A stretch of 7,806 nucleotides of DNA from an uncultured Bacilli bacterium (GCA_934098435.1 CAKOOV010000021.1:1-7806), one strand, 5' to 3'. Counted from the stretch's first letter, positions 1 to 6,052 are shown. Program-made: numbers and translations. Notes: generated by a model not told the origin, from the letters alone.

Positions 1-599
1 AGTTCTTTTAAAAATGATGGTATATCTTCGAGTATTAATGTTTGAAGCATCTTCTCAGAAATATTTTCTATATCATAGTTATATTTATTTTTAATAACTA
101 TTTGATTTTTAATAAAATCAGTTACATTAGTTTCTTCTTTATTAACTAGTTTTAATTTTGTATTATCATCTAATCTTTGATATTCTTTACTTTTAATTTT
201 TTCTCTCAGCTTTCTTTTACTTAAACATTGCTCTGATATAATTTTAATATAGTAATTTATTTCGTTTATATCCTTAAGCGGTAATAGTTCACAGTAGTGG
301 CTCCAAGTCAATTGGTGCGCCAGTGGTGCACCTTTTTCTACCACAAGATAAAATTGTCTTATTCTCTTTAATGTAGTAATGTTATATTTCCTACCAATAT
401 CATTAAAAAGTCTTTTAGAATATTCTTTAATAAGATTATCTCCATACTTGGCTCTATTTTCACCACCTTGTGCTTCAATTAATAACTTACCTACTTCATA
501 ATAAGTATTAAGATCATTTCTATTTTTAGAATAATCTTTTACTCTTTTATATACTTCATTATCTATTAATTTATTTTTTATTTCATTATAATAGTTCAT
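1..599 (-). CDS. DUF1016/YhcG-family PD-(D/E)XK nuclease, copy A (3' end outside window)
   Basis: The third gene of a tandem trio is open from an ATG at 599 to the window edge, giving 199 complete codons. It begins MNYYNEIKNKLIDNEVYKRV and is clearly homologous to the two genes upstream of it. The visible part is the DUF1016 N-terminal domain, including RQFYL and LTWSHYCELL, and the start of the nuclease domain; the catalytic D...ExK residues lie beyond the edge. An AGGAGGA ribosome site overlaps the upstream gene's stop codon, 9 bases separate the genes, and they are therefore probably co-transcribed. DUF1016 proteins are predicted nucleases often found near type I restriction or other defence genes; their substrate is not well established. 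Residues 89-95 (KGAPLAH) are encoded by a GC-rich hairpin. The 5' third resembles copy C and the visible 3' end is almost identical to copy B. Confidence 0.9.
   Translation of the reverse strand, partial: MNYYNEIKNKLIDNEVYKRVKDYSKNRNDLNTYYEVGKLLIEAQGGENRAKYGDNLIKEYSKRLFNDIGRKYNITTLKRIRQFYLVVEKGAPLAHQLTWSHYCELLPLKDINEINYYIKIISEQCLSKRKLREKIKSKEYQRLDDNTKLKLVNKEETNVTDFIKNQIVIKNKYNYDIENISEKMLQTLILEDIPSFLKE
314..332. repeat. GC-rich intragenic hairpin in nuclease copy A
   Basis: On the plus strand GGTGC (314-318) pairs with GCACC (328-332). Inside, CC (320-321) pairs with GG (325-326) around an AGT loop, with one G/T mismatch between. The element stands out in an AT-rich gene and sits immediately before the codons for QLTWSHY. 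The same site in the two paralogues carries different hairpins. Confidence 0.8.
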
Positions 600-608
600 A
601 TTGTCCTC

Positions 609-1505
609 CTAACTTATTACATAATCTCTTGTATATATTCTCTTATCACTAGAGTATTCGATATAGTAATGATTATCTCTTCTAGATATAATAATTCCTA
701 TTGTTTTATCTTGGTTAATGCTTTTAATATGTCTATCTATATAATTCATATATACTTCTATTTGTCCTATATTTTCTTTCTTTAATTCACATACTTTTAA
801 TTCTACTACTACATAACAATTAAATTTAATATTAAATAATAATAAATCTATATAATTATAGGAATTACCTATTTTTATTTTGTATTCATTTTCTATAAAA
901 CTAAAACCATCTCCAAGTTCTTTTAAAAATGATGGTATATCTTCGAGTATTAATGTTTGAAGCATCTTCTCAGAAATATTTTCTATATCATAATTATATT
1001 TATTTTTAATAACTATAGGATTCTTAATAAAATCACTTACTGCTATTTCTTCTTTATTAATTAGTTTTAATTTAGCATTATCGTCTAATCTTTGATATTC
1101 TTTATTTTTAATTTTTTCTCTTAAACCTCTTTTACTCAAACATTGCTCTGATGTAATTTTTATATAATAATTAATTTCATTTATATCTTTAAGTGGTAAT
1201 AATTCCGAGTAATGTGACCAAGTTAAATTGGTCGCCACTGGCGACCATATTTCGTCCCCAATTACTAAATAAAATTGTCTTATTCTTCTTAATGTCCTTA
1301 CATTATATTTTTTTCCAAGCTCATTTACTAATCTTTCTGAATATTTTTTAATTATTCCTTCACCATATTTTCCCCCAGCTATAGCAAGTAATCTACCTAT
1401 TTCAAAATACGTAATTACAGTGTTTCTTTCTTTAGAATAATCTTTTACTCTTTTATATACTTCATTATCTATTAATTTATTTTTAATTTCATCATAATAA
1501 TCCAT
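609..1505 (-). CDS. DUF1016/YhcG-family PD-(D/E)XK nuclease, copy B (full length)
   Basis: This 298-residue protein is the only complete, apparently intact copy. Residues 1-150 form the DUF1016 N-terminal domain (RRIRQFYL at 73-80, LTWSHYSELL at 94-103). Residues 175-298 form the YhcG-type nuclease domain with candidate active-site residues Asp220 (YNYIDLLLF), Glu235 and Lys237 (VVVELKV) and Gln248 (GQIEVYMNYID). The family is predicted to cleave nucleic acid; target and partners are not evident here. An AGGAGG site lies 5 bases before the ATG. The stop codon is fused to the next gene's ribosome site, which suggests translational coupling. Compared with the neighbours it lacks about three residues near position 44, and its hairpin-encoded peptide (WSPVAT, 87-92) is unrelated to theirs. 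The family call is firm; the biological role is unknown. Confidence 0.92.
   Translation of the reverse strand: MDYYDEIKNKLIDNEVYKRVKDYSKERNTVITYFEIGRLLAIAGGKYGEGIIKKYSERLVNELGKKYNVRTLRRIRQFYLVIGDEIWSPVATNLTWSHYSELLPLKDINEINYYIKITSEQCLSKRGLREKIKNKEYQRLDDNAKLKLINKEEIAVSDFIKNPIVIKNKYNYDIENISEKMLQTLILEDIPSFLKELGDGFSFIENEYKIKIGNSYNYIDLLLFNIKFNCYVVVELKVCELKKENIGQIEVYMNYIDRHIKSINQDKTIGIIISRRDNHYYIEYSSDKRIYTRDYVIS
1230..1246. repeat. Perfect GC-rich intragenic hairpin in nuclease copy B
   Basis: GGTCGCC (1230-1236) and GGCGACC (1240-1246) are exact inverted repeats around an ACT loop: 7-bp stem, 3-nt loop. On the coding strand the hairpin starts at the second base of the Trp87 codon. In copies A and C it starts at the first base of a Gly codon, so the encoded peptide differs although the structure is retained. 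Confidence 0.92.
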
Positions 1506-1570
1506 AAAAGCCTCCTAACTTATTATATATTCTCTAGTTAATATTCTCTTATCACTAGAGTATTCGATAT

Positions 1571-1620
1571 AATACTTATTATTTCGTCTAGATATAATAC
1601 TTATTATTTCGTCTAGATAT
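1571..1620. repeat. Exact 25-bp tandem duplication at the 3' end of nuclease copy C
   Basis: Bases 1571-1595 and 1596-1620 are identical 25-base units (aatacttatt...gatat). Because 25 is not a multiple of three, the duplication shifts the frame and creates a TAG at 1588-1590. Removing one unit restores a reading frame ending at 1515 with a tail (EYSSDKRILTREYIIS) closely matching copy B. Confidence 0.95.
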
Positions 1621-2445
1621 AATAATACCAATAGTTTTATCTTGATTAATACTTTTAATATGTTTATCTATATAATTCATATATACTTCTATTTGTCCTA
1701 TATGTTCTTTCTTTAACTCGCATACTTTTAATTCTATTACTATAAAACAATTATAGATATAATTAAATAATAATAAATCTATATAATTATAGGTATTACC
1801 TATTTTTATTTTGTATTCACTGCCTATAAAGCAAAAACCATCTCCAAGTTCCTTCATGAAACCTTCTACATCTTCAATAATTAATCTTTGTAATACTTTT
1901 TCACTTATATTTTTTTGATCAAGATTATTTTTATTATGTATAACTATAGGGTTCTTAATATTATCTTTAATATCTAACTTTTCTTTATTAATAAGTTTTA
2001 ACTTAGTATTATTATCTAATCTTTGATATTCTTTAGTTTTTATTTTTTCTCTTAACTGTCTATATGATAAATTTTGTTCTATTGTGATTTTCACATAATA
2101 ATTTAGTTCATTTACATTATCCAAAGTAAGTAATTCTCTATAATGAGTCCAGCTTAATTGGTGCCGCAATGCGGCACCTTTTTCTATCTTAAGATAAAAT
2201 TGGCGGTATCTTTTTAATGTTGTAATATCATATTTTTTACCAAGTTCATTATATAGTCTTTCAGAATATTCTTTAATAAGTCTATCACCATACTTAGCTC
2301 TTTCTTCTCCTCCTTGAGCTTCGATTAATAACTTACCTACTTCATAATAAGTATTAAGATCATTTCTATTCTTAGAATAATCTTTTACTCTTTTATATAC
2401 TTCATTATCTATTAATTTATTTTTTATTTCATTATAATAATTCAT
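1588..2445 (-). CDS. DUF1016/YhcG-family PD-(D/E)XK nuclease, copy C, C-terminally truncated by frameshift
   Basis: This is the first gene of the nuclease trio. The ATG at 2445 is preferred over one 8 codons upstream because AAGGAGG (2451-2457) sits 5 bases before it and the protein then begins MNYYNEIKNK like its paralogues. The product is 285 residues: DUF1016 domain (RQFYL 81-85, LSWTHYRELL 97-106) and nuclease domain with candidate catalytic Asp223, Glu238 and Lys240. All of these precede the damage. The 25-bp tandem duplication at 1571-1620 replaces the last 16 residues (EYSSDKRILTREYIIS) with a stop; without it the gene would run to 1515 and end 9 bases before copy B. Activity after truncation is uncertain. 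Residues 89-95 (KGAALRH) are encoded by a perfect hairpin. A terminator upstream isolates this operon from the gene before it. Confidence 0.9.
   Translation of the reverse strand: MNYYNEIKNKLIDNEVYKRVKDYSKNRNDLNTYYEVGKLLIEAQGGEERAKYGDRLIKEYSERLYNELGKKYDITTLKRYRQFYLKIEKGAALRHQLSWTHYRELLTLDNVNELNYYVKITIEQNLSYRQLREKIKTKEYQRLDNNTKLKLINKEKLDIKDNIKNPIVIHNKNNLDQKNISEKVLQRLIIEDVEGFMKELGDGFCFIGSEYKIKIGNTYNYIDLLLFNYIYNCFIVIELKVCELKKEHIGQIEVYMNYIDKHIKSINQDKTIGIIISRRNNKYYI
2160..2178. repeat. Perfect GC-rich intragenic hairpin in nuclease copy C
   Basis: GGTGCCGC (2160-2167) and GCGGCACC (2171-2178) are exact inverted repeats with an AAT loop: 8-bp stem, 3-nt loop. It lies at the same place as the hairpins in copies A and B, directly before the QLSWTHY codons, but its arm sequence is different. 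Confidence 0.93.
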
Positions 2446-2450
2446 ATTAT

Positions 2451-2457
2451 CCTCCTT
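2451..2457 (-). promoter_or_regulatory. Ribosome binding site deciding the start of nuclease copy C
   Basis: AAGGAGG on the minus strand lies 5 bases upstream of the ATG at 2445. The alternative ATG at 2469 has no comparable site and would add eight residues absent from the paralogues. Confidence 0.85.
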
Positions 2458-2465
2458 CAAGATAT

Positions 2466-2494
2466 ACAATAGCAGATATTAATATTGCTTGCAA
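2466..2494 (-). promoter_or_regulatory. Candidate promoter of the nuclease operon
   Basis: On the minus strand TTGCAA (2489-2494) and TATTGT (2466-2471) are separated by 17 bases, each matching 4 of 6 sigma-A consensus positions. The spacer contains the palindrome ATATTAATAT, a possible operator. The leader would be very short. It lies just downstream of a terminator, where a new promoter is expected. Confidence 0.35.
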
Positions 2495-2519
2495 ATGAGT
2501 AAAAATTAGTTTTGAATAC

Positions 2520-2550
2520 AAAAAGACAGTGAAAAAATATTTTCACTGTC
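2520..2550 (-). terminator. Intrinsic terminator of the hypervariable-protein gene
   Basis: An 11-bp perfect stem, GACAGTGAAAA (2525-2535) with TTTTCACTGTC (2540-2550), has a 4-base loop and is followed on the minus strand by five T residues (2524-2520). It would end transcription from 4380 onward after a 3' untranslated region of about 190 bases, and it separates that unit from the nuclease operon. Confidence 0.88.
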
Positions 2551-2658
2551 ATTAAAATTATATTTTGGCTGATTTCTATTTGTTAAAATATATTTTTAAT
2601 ATAAATTATATATTTTTGTATTATTGTAGCAATTAATACTATTATGTCTGCTTAATAA

Positions 2659-2671
2659 CAAGCTCTGCTTG
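2659..2671. repeat. Small hairpin in the GC-rich 3' flank
   Basis: CAAGC (2659-2663) pairs with GCTTG (2667-2671) around TCT. It adjoins the larger hairpin at 2675-2705. Both belong to a GC-rich stretch following the variable gene, whereas 2551-2650 is plain AT-rich sequence with no other feature I can see. Confidence 0.5.
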
Positions 2672-2674
2672 CCG

Positions 2675-2705
2675 GGCCTTTAGGAGACTTCGCCTCCTTG
2701 AGGCC
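2675..2705. repeat. Compound hairpin downstream of the hypervariable gene
   Basis: Outer GGCCT/AGGCC arms and inner AGGAG/CTCCT arms form a stem with a small internal loop. On the minus strand the apex is GCGAAGT, so a further G-T wobble and a C-G pair close a GAA loop. It lies about 40 bases past the stop codon at 2743. No T-run follows it on the minus strand, so it does not look like that gene's terminator. A role in DGR target recognition or as an RNA element is inference only. Confidence 0.6.
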
Positions 2706-2742
2706 ATTTTTTGCCACGTTTTTCCTACCATTGTTTGCCCAG

Positions 2743-4353
2743 CTAGCTATTAGCTAACTGGTATGGCTTACTTTGTGAACCATCCCCTGCCACTATATCT
2801 TGGTCAGAACCAAGATATAGGACTGGAGCGACCCCATCCGCAAAATAGACGCCGGAGTCGTTGCGGTAGTTGACATAGCCCAACGGGTACACGCAGACCG
2901 CACGATACGCATTGCCCGAGTGAGGGGTTAATAACCATCCCCGGTTACTTGTACTCAATATAGGATACATCCAATCATTGCTACGGCATGCATATGAGTC
3001 TGTACTACTATCATAATTAAATAATGTTTGAGAACATTTGCTTAAATCAGTAGCAAAGCCATAATCTGATGGATAAGGAAGAGCTATTTTACCAGTCCAT
3101 GTGGTTGCTCTAGTTATGCCATCACTAGGATTTGATATTACTGTTGTTCCTCTTTCTTTTTCATACATTTCATTAGAAAATATGTCTGATGAGTTCCACC
3201 CTCCAAGATTCCATGTTGTCTCGGCAATCATATTTCTTGTAACATCATTTTTTATACCTGTACTAGTAAAGTTACATGAGGTAGTACCATTATTTTTGCT
3301 ATTATAGCATGTACCTGACTTGCTATTATAATATAGACTTCCTCCTACTGATTCCGATTCGTGACCTGGATTTAATAGTTTCATTAAGTCAGCTTGACTC
3401 CATTCATTTACTCCATTTCCTGAGTTTACTGATGATGCCGATGTATCCCAAGAATATGTTCCTATACTACTATTCCTAATTAATTTTATTTTACCATCAA
3501 ATACTCCTATTATTCTCCATAGTTCACAGTTAGTAGATGGATAACTATCACAATTAAAATATATATAGTTATTAGGAGAGGCTCCATAGTATCTTATATT
3601 ACCTGCGGTATCTTGCATTAAGTTATTTTTAGTATCATACTGATATGTAATACTATTATTTGGTACTGGTGTCTTGGTACTATTATTATATAGGTTAGTT
3701 ATTAGTGCAGAAGCTTTTTTTGGAGCGTTACCTTGACTTGCTTCTGCAGTTATAGTGGCACTGAAGGAGGTATTACCGGCATCGTTAAAGGCTTTATCTC
3801 CATCGATATAGAATATTATTAGATAACCATCTTTGGTACTATGTGGTAATTGTTTTGTTAATATTGTTTGTTCTCCAGTAGATGTTATACTGGCTGTTTT
3901 TATTATTTCAAATGATTTGTTTTTTAATGTTGATATACTAGGAGATGTATAGGTTGTTGGTGAATATTTGGCTATAGCGTATTTGAATGCTCCTTTACTT
4001 TCTCCGGTTATGAAGGATGAATTTAATGTTTTGACATTCATTTTCATAATCATATATCCGTCAATAGTACATGCGTTATTAATACCTGCGGTTACATATG
4101 TTAGTTGCATTCCGTCTTTAACTGTTATGTTGTTATTTGTTATTATTTTACTTTCATCAAATAATATTACGTTTCCTGTTACATTATTACCTTTTACATG
4201 ATCTACTACAAAACATCCAGCGGTACCTTTTACACTGGATGTATCTGTTGCTACAGAACTATAATAAGCGTAACTAAATCCTGATATTAATACGATAAAT
4301 AATAGTATTCCTATTATTAAACCAGATATTTTTATTTTTCTATTTATATCCAT
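2743..4353 (-). CDS. Exported surface protein with DGR-like hypervariable C-terminus
   Basis: The ATG at 4353 is chosen because AGGTGA lies 5 bases before it; a GTG at 4362 falls inside that ribosome site. The 536-residue product has a positively charged N-terminus, a hydrophobic segment (about 9-26) and SYAYYSS. This resembles the signal or anchor regions of TasA/camelysin-like Firmicute proteins, so surface location is likely. Residues 30-215 are a beta-rich stalk-like region. From about 240 there is a C-terminal module (YIYFNCDSYPSTNCELWRII, WTGKIALPYPSDYGFATD, GWLLTP, DGVAPVLYL) of the DUF6273/FGE-sulfatase-like C-type-lectin kind used by many DGR targets. Residues 478-504 are encoded by GC-rich, A-poor, mostly pyrimidine-ending codons unlike the rest of the gene. 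The likely role is variable ligand or host binding. The gene has its own promoter and terminator. Export and module calls are fairly firm; the ligand is unknown. Confidence 0.85.
   Translation of the reverse strand: MDINRKIKISGLIIGILLFIVLISGFSYAYYSSVATDTSSVKGTAGCFVVDHVKGNNVTGNVILFDESKIITNNNITVKDGMQLTYVTAGINNACTIDGYMIMKMNVKTLNSSFITGESKGAFKYAIAKYSPTTYTSPSISTLKNKSFEIIKTASITSTGEQTILTKQLPHSTKDGYLIIFYIDGDKAFNDAGNTSFSATITAEASQGNAPKKASALITNLYNNSTKTPVPNNSITYQYDTKNNLMQDTAGNIRYYGASPNNYIYFNCDSYPSTNCELWRIIGVFDGKIKLIRNSSIGTYSWDTSASSVNSGNGVNEWSQADLMKLLNPGHESESVGGSLYYNSKSGTCYNSKNNGTTSCNFTSTGIKNDVTRNMIAETTWNLGGWNSSDIFSNEMYEKERGTTVISNPSDGITRATTWTGKIALPYPSDYGFATDLSKCSQTLFNYDSSTDSYACRSNDWMYPILSTSNRGWLLTPHSGNAYRAVCVYPLGYVNYRNDSGVYFADGVAPVLYLGSDQDIVAGDGSQSKPYQLANS
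2793..2820. repeat. Perfect 12-bp-stem hairpin abutting the variable region
   Basis: CTATATCTTGGT (2793-2804) and ACCAAGATATAG (2809-2820) are exact inverted repeats around CAGA (TCTG on the coding strand). It encodes LYLGSDQDIV and directly follows the G/C-rich block. DGR targets such as that of Bordetella phage BPP-1 carry a hairpin or cruciform just after the variable region that promotes retrohoming; the position and 4-base loop fit, though the loop is not the GRNA type described there. Confidence 0.93.
2821..2945 (-). other. Probable DGR variable region with G/C-rich IMH-like block
   Basis: Core 2842-2922 (residues 478-504): by hand count 46 of 81 bases are G or C, only 13 are A on the coding strand, 21 of 27 codons end in C or T and none ends in A. 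Such codons (CAC, TAT, CGT, TGC, TAC, CGC, TTT) are what adenine-specific mutagenesis of AAC/AAT template codons produces. The adjoining 2821-2841 (ADGVAPV codons) is G/C-rich, like an initiation-of-mutagenic-homing block. Without the template repeat the boundaries are estimates. Confidence 0.75.
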
Positions 4354-4358
4354 CTTTA

Positions 4359-4364
4359 TCACCT
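4359..4364 (-). promoter_or_regulatory. Ribosome binding site deciding the start of the hypervariable protein
   Basis: AGGTGA ends 5 bases before the ATG at 4353. The in-frame GTG at 4362-4360 is part of this site and is therefore unlikely to be the start. Confidence 0.8.
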
Positions 4365-4385
4365 ATACTCTATATATAGAGTATA
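4364..4385. promoter_or_regulatory. 22-bp perfect palindrome over the -10 element (operator candidate)
   Basis: TATACTCTATA and TATAGAGTATA form an uninterrupted 22-bp palindrome. It covers the -10 hexamer and expected transcription start and reaches the ribosome site. A dimeric repressor here would block the promoter; alternatively its RNA form could hide or protect the 5' end. Confidence 0.6.
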
Positions 4386-4408
4386 ACATTAGATAATAAA
4401 TTAGTCAA
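4380..4408 (-). promoter_or_regulatory. Sigma-A-type promoter of the hypervariable protein
   Basis: Minus strand: TTGACT (4403-4408), a 17-base spacer (4386-4402), then TATACT (4380-4385) preceded by an extended TG. Both hexamers match consensus at 5 of 6 positions. The -35 box abuts the stop codon of the preceding gene, so the promoter fills the 55-base gap. Confidence 0.82.
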
Positions 4409-5371
4409 TTATTTTATGTCATTTATGTTTACTGTATATACTTCTTCATTATTTATATAAAATGATACTGTTTCTAGGTTATTATAATAGTTATCCATAG
4501 ATAAACTGATGGTATATATTACTTCTTCTAGAAGGTTTTTTTTGTTTATATCGTTTAATAATAATTCGTTGAAATTTAGTTTTAGATTGTTATCTAATAA
4601 TTCGTAATCTTCTAATACTGCTCCAGCATTTAAATAACTCATTAGATTTGTTTCATATATGGGGGAACTACTTAGTTCTTTTATTATTATTTTTATGATA
4701 TCGTTATCTTTATTATTTATATATTTGGTTACTGGTACATAGTATTCGTTATTATTATATTTGTTTACGTAATATGTTGTATATGATATTATGTTATTAG
4801 TGGTTACTAGGTCATATGTTTTATTTATTCCATAATTTTTATCTAATTCTTCTGGTAATTGTTCTTTACTATTTGGTAGTTTTGTTAATGGAGAGGAATC
4901 TACTTGTATTTTTATTTTATCTATTCCTTTTATACTAGTAAGGGTATATACTATTGATTCTATCATTTTTCTTTCTTCATTAGGGGATACTTCTAATAAT
5001 TCTTTAGAGAAGTTTATGGTTAGTGTTTTATCTTTTAATTCTAGATTTAATATACTTGTTCCTGATGGTAATATACTTCTGAAACCATTGGGTATTATAT
5101 CTGATTTGTTTCCATCTATTATTAATCCTTCTAGTAGATCTTTAGCCATATCTACTCCTTCACATTTACACGTTGGTATACTTGTTCTGGCTACGTAATT
5201 ATTACTATCAACTAAATATATTGTTCCTACTATTTCATTACTTATATATTCTATTTTATTGTTTTTTAGTTTTATTTCTCTACTGCTATCTGGTAAAATA
5301 TAAATTATTAATAAAACTATAATGGCACATGTTGATACCATTATTTTTTTTATAGACATTCTTTTTAACAT
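4409..5371 (-). CDS. GerM-like protein with two GerMN domains, membrane-anchored
   Basis: The 320-residue protein has one hydrophobic N-terminal segment (about 10-26) and would be anchored with its domains outside the membrane. Two GerMN repeats are visible. The first spans about 45-165, with LPSGTSILNLELKDKTLTIN at 101-120 and IVYTLTSIKGIDKIKIQVD at 140-158. The second spans about 190-315, with LNAGAVLEDYELLDNNLKLN at 247-266 and EVIYTISLSM at 283-292. Bacillus subtilis GerM has the same two-domain layout and acts in sporulation and germination; non-sporulating Firmicutes keep GerMN proteins of cell-envelope function. Cys15 lies inside the hydrophobic stretch, so it is not a lipobox; Cys68 and Cys70 form a CKC motif of unknown meaning. 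AGGTGA precedes the ATG by 5 bases. The 70-base gap from tag shows no clear terminator, so co-transcription is possible. Confidence 0.88.
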   Translation of the reverse strand: MLKRMSIKKIMVSTCAIIVLLIIYILPDSSREIKLKNNKIEYISNEIVGTIYLVDSNNYVARTSIPTCKCEGVDMAKDLLEGLIIDGNKSDIIPNGFRSILPSGTSILNLELKDKTLTINFSKELLEVSPNEERKMIESIVYTLTSIKGIDKIKIQVDSSPLTKLPNSKEQLPEELDKNYGINKTYDLVTTNNIISYTTYYVNKYNNNEYYVPVTKYINNKDNDIIKIIIKELSSSPIYETNLMSYLNAGAVLEDYELLDNNLKLNFNELLLNDINKKNLLEEVIYTISLSMDNYYNNLETVSFYINNEEVYTVNINDIK

Positions 5372-5441
5372 AAAATCACCTAGTTATATATATGTATTGT
5401 TATTTGTTTTTAGAATATATCTATATATATTAATTTATATT

Positions 5442-5987
5442 TTATTTATTTGTTTTAAATAAATAACAATCTTTATCATGAGAATAGATAATACCTATTG
5501 CTTGGAGATAGGAATATATTGTAATACTTCCTATAAATGTCATTCCTCTTTTTTTTAAATCTTTAGATATTCTATCTGATAAGGATGATGTTGTTTTATT
5601 ATATTCATATATTATTTTGTTATTAGTAAATGTTTTTAAATAATTGTAAAAACTATGATATTCTTCTTTGATACTTTTAAATATTTTAGCGTTATTAATA
5701 CTGGCTTTTATTTTTGATTTGTTTCTAATAATATTGGGATTGTTTTCTAGTTCTTTGATTTTGTCATTGTTATAATTGCATACTTTATCTAAATCAAAAT
5801 TATCATAGGCTTTTTTAAATGCTTCTCTTTTATTAAGTACACATTCCCAGGATAATCCTATTTGAAATGTTTCTAATATAAGCATTTCAAATAGATAGTT
5901 ATCATCTGTTTTTAATATTCCCCATTCGTTATCATGATAATCTATATACTTAGGATTATTTATATTACACCATTTACATCTATTCAT
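5442..5987 (-). CDS. tag: DNA-3-methyladenine glycosylase I
   Basis: This enzyme removes 3-methyladenine from alkylated DNA, starting base-excision repair in the cytoplasm. The 181-residue length is close to the usual 185-190. Family landmarks are all present: the N-terminal zinc ligands Cys4 and His18 (YHDNEWG), the C-terminal ligands His170 and Cys174 (HDKDC), the base-recognition glutamate Glu39 in LFEMLILE, Trp47 in GLSWE, and the RISKDLKKRGMTFIGS helix-hairpin-helix region. AAGGAG lies 8 bases before the ATG. The gene appears intact and is probably constitutive; a weak extended -10 element lies upstream. Its link with the downstream GerM-like gene seems positional rather than functional. 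Confidence 0.95.
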   Translation of the reverse strand: MNRCKWCNINNPKYIDYHDNEWGILKTDDNYLFEMLILETFQIGLSWECVLNKREAFKKAYDNFDLDKVCNYNNDKIKELENNPNIIRNKSKIKASINNAKIFKSIKEEYHSFYNYLKTFTNNKIIYEYNKTTSSLSDRISKDLKKRGMTFIGSITIYSYLQAIGIIYSHDKDCYLFKTNK

Positions 5988-6033
5988 ATTTCTTCTCCTT
6001 TAATGGTTTATATTTTTATAACTGCTTAGTAAA

Positions 6034-6042
6034 ATTTTATCA
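6034..6042 (-). promoter_or_regulatory. Weak candidate extended -10 element for tag
   Basis: TGATAAAAT on the minus strand fits an extended -10 box (TGn then TAAAAT) about 47 bases upstream of the tag start codon. No convincing -35 hexamer is seen at the right distance. Confidence 0.25.
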
Positions 6043-6052
6043 TAAATTAAAA

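Noticed and set aside
1571..1620. A CRISPR-like repeat reading of the duplicated 25-base units.
   Set aside because: There are only two adjacent copies with no spacer, and they lie in coding sequence, so this is a simple tandem duplication.
2675..2705. Plus-strand terminator, because the hairpin is followed by ATTTTTT on the plus strand.
   Set aside because: No plus-strand gene ends here. The hairpin's position in the GC-rich flank of a minus-strand gene suggests another role.
2659..2734. A 29-codon minus-strand frame in the GC-rich 3' flank encoding a basic peptide (begins MVGKTWQKM).
   Set aside because: No ribosome site precedes it, it overlaps two hairpins, and its composition follows the structured flank. 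A non-coding role is more likely.
3101..4201. Plus-strand open frames opposite the variable protein gene (3101-3307 and 3968-4201).
   Set aside because: They are antisense to a long, well-supported gene, lack ribosome sites and read as hydrophobic shadow translations.
5016..5198. Plus-strand 60-codon open frame opposite the GerM-like gene.
   Set aside because: It is antisense to a recognised domain with no start signal.
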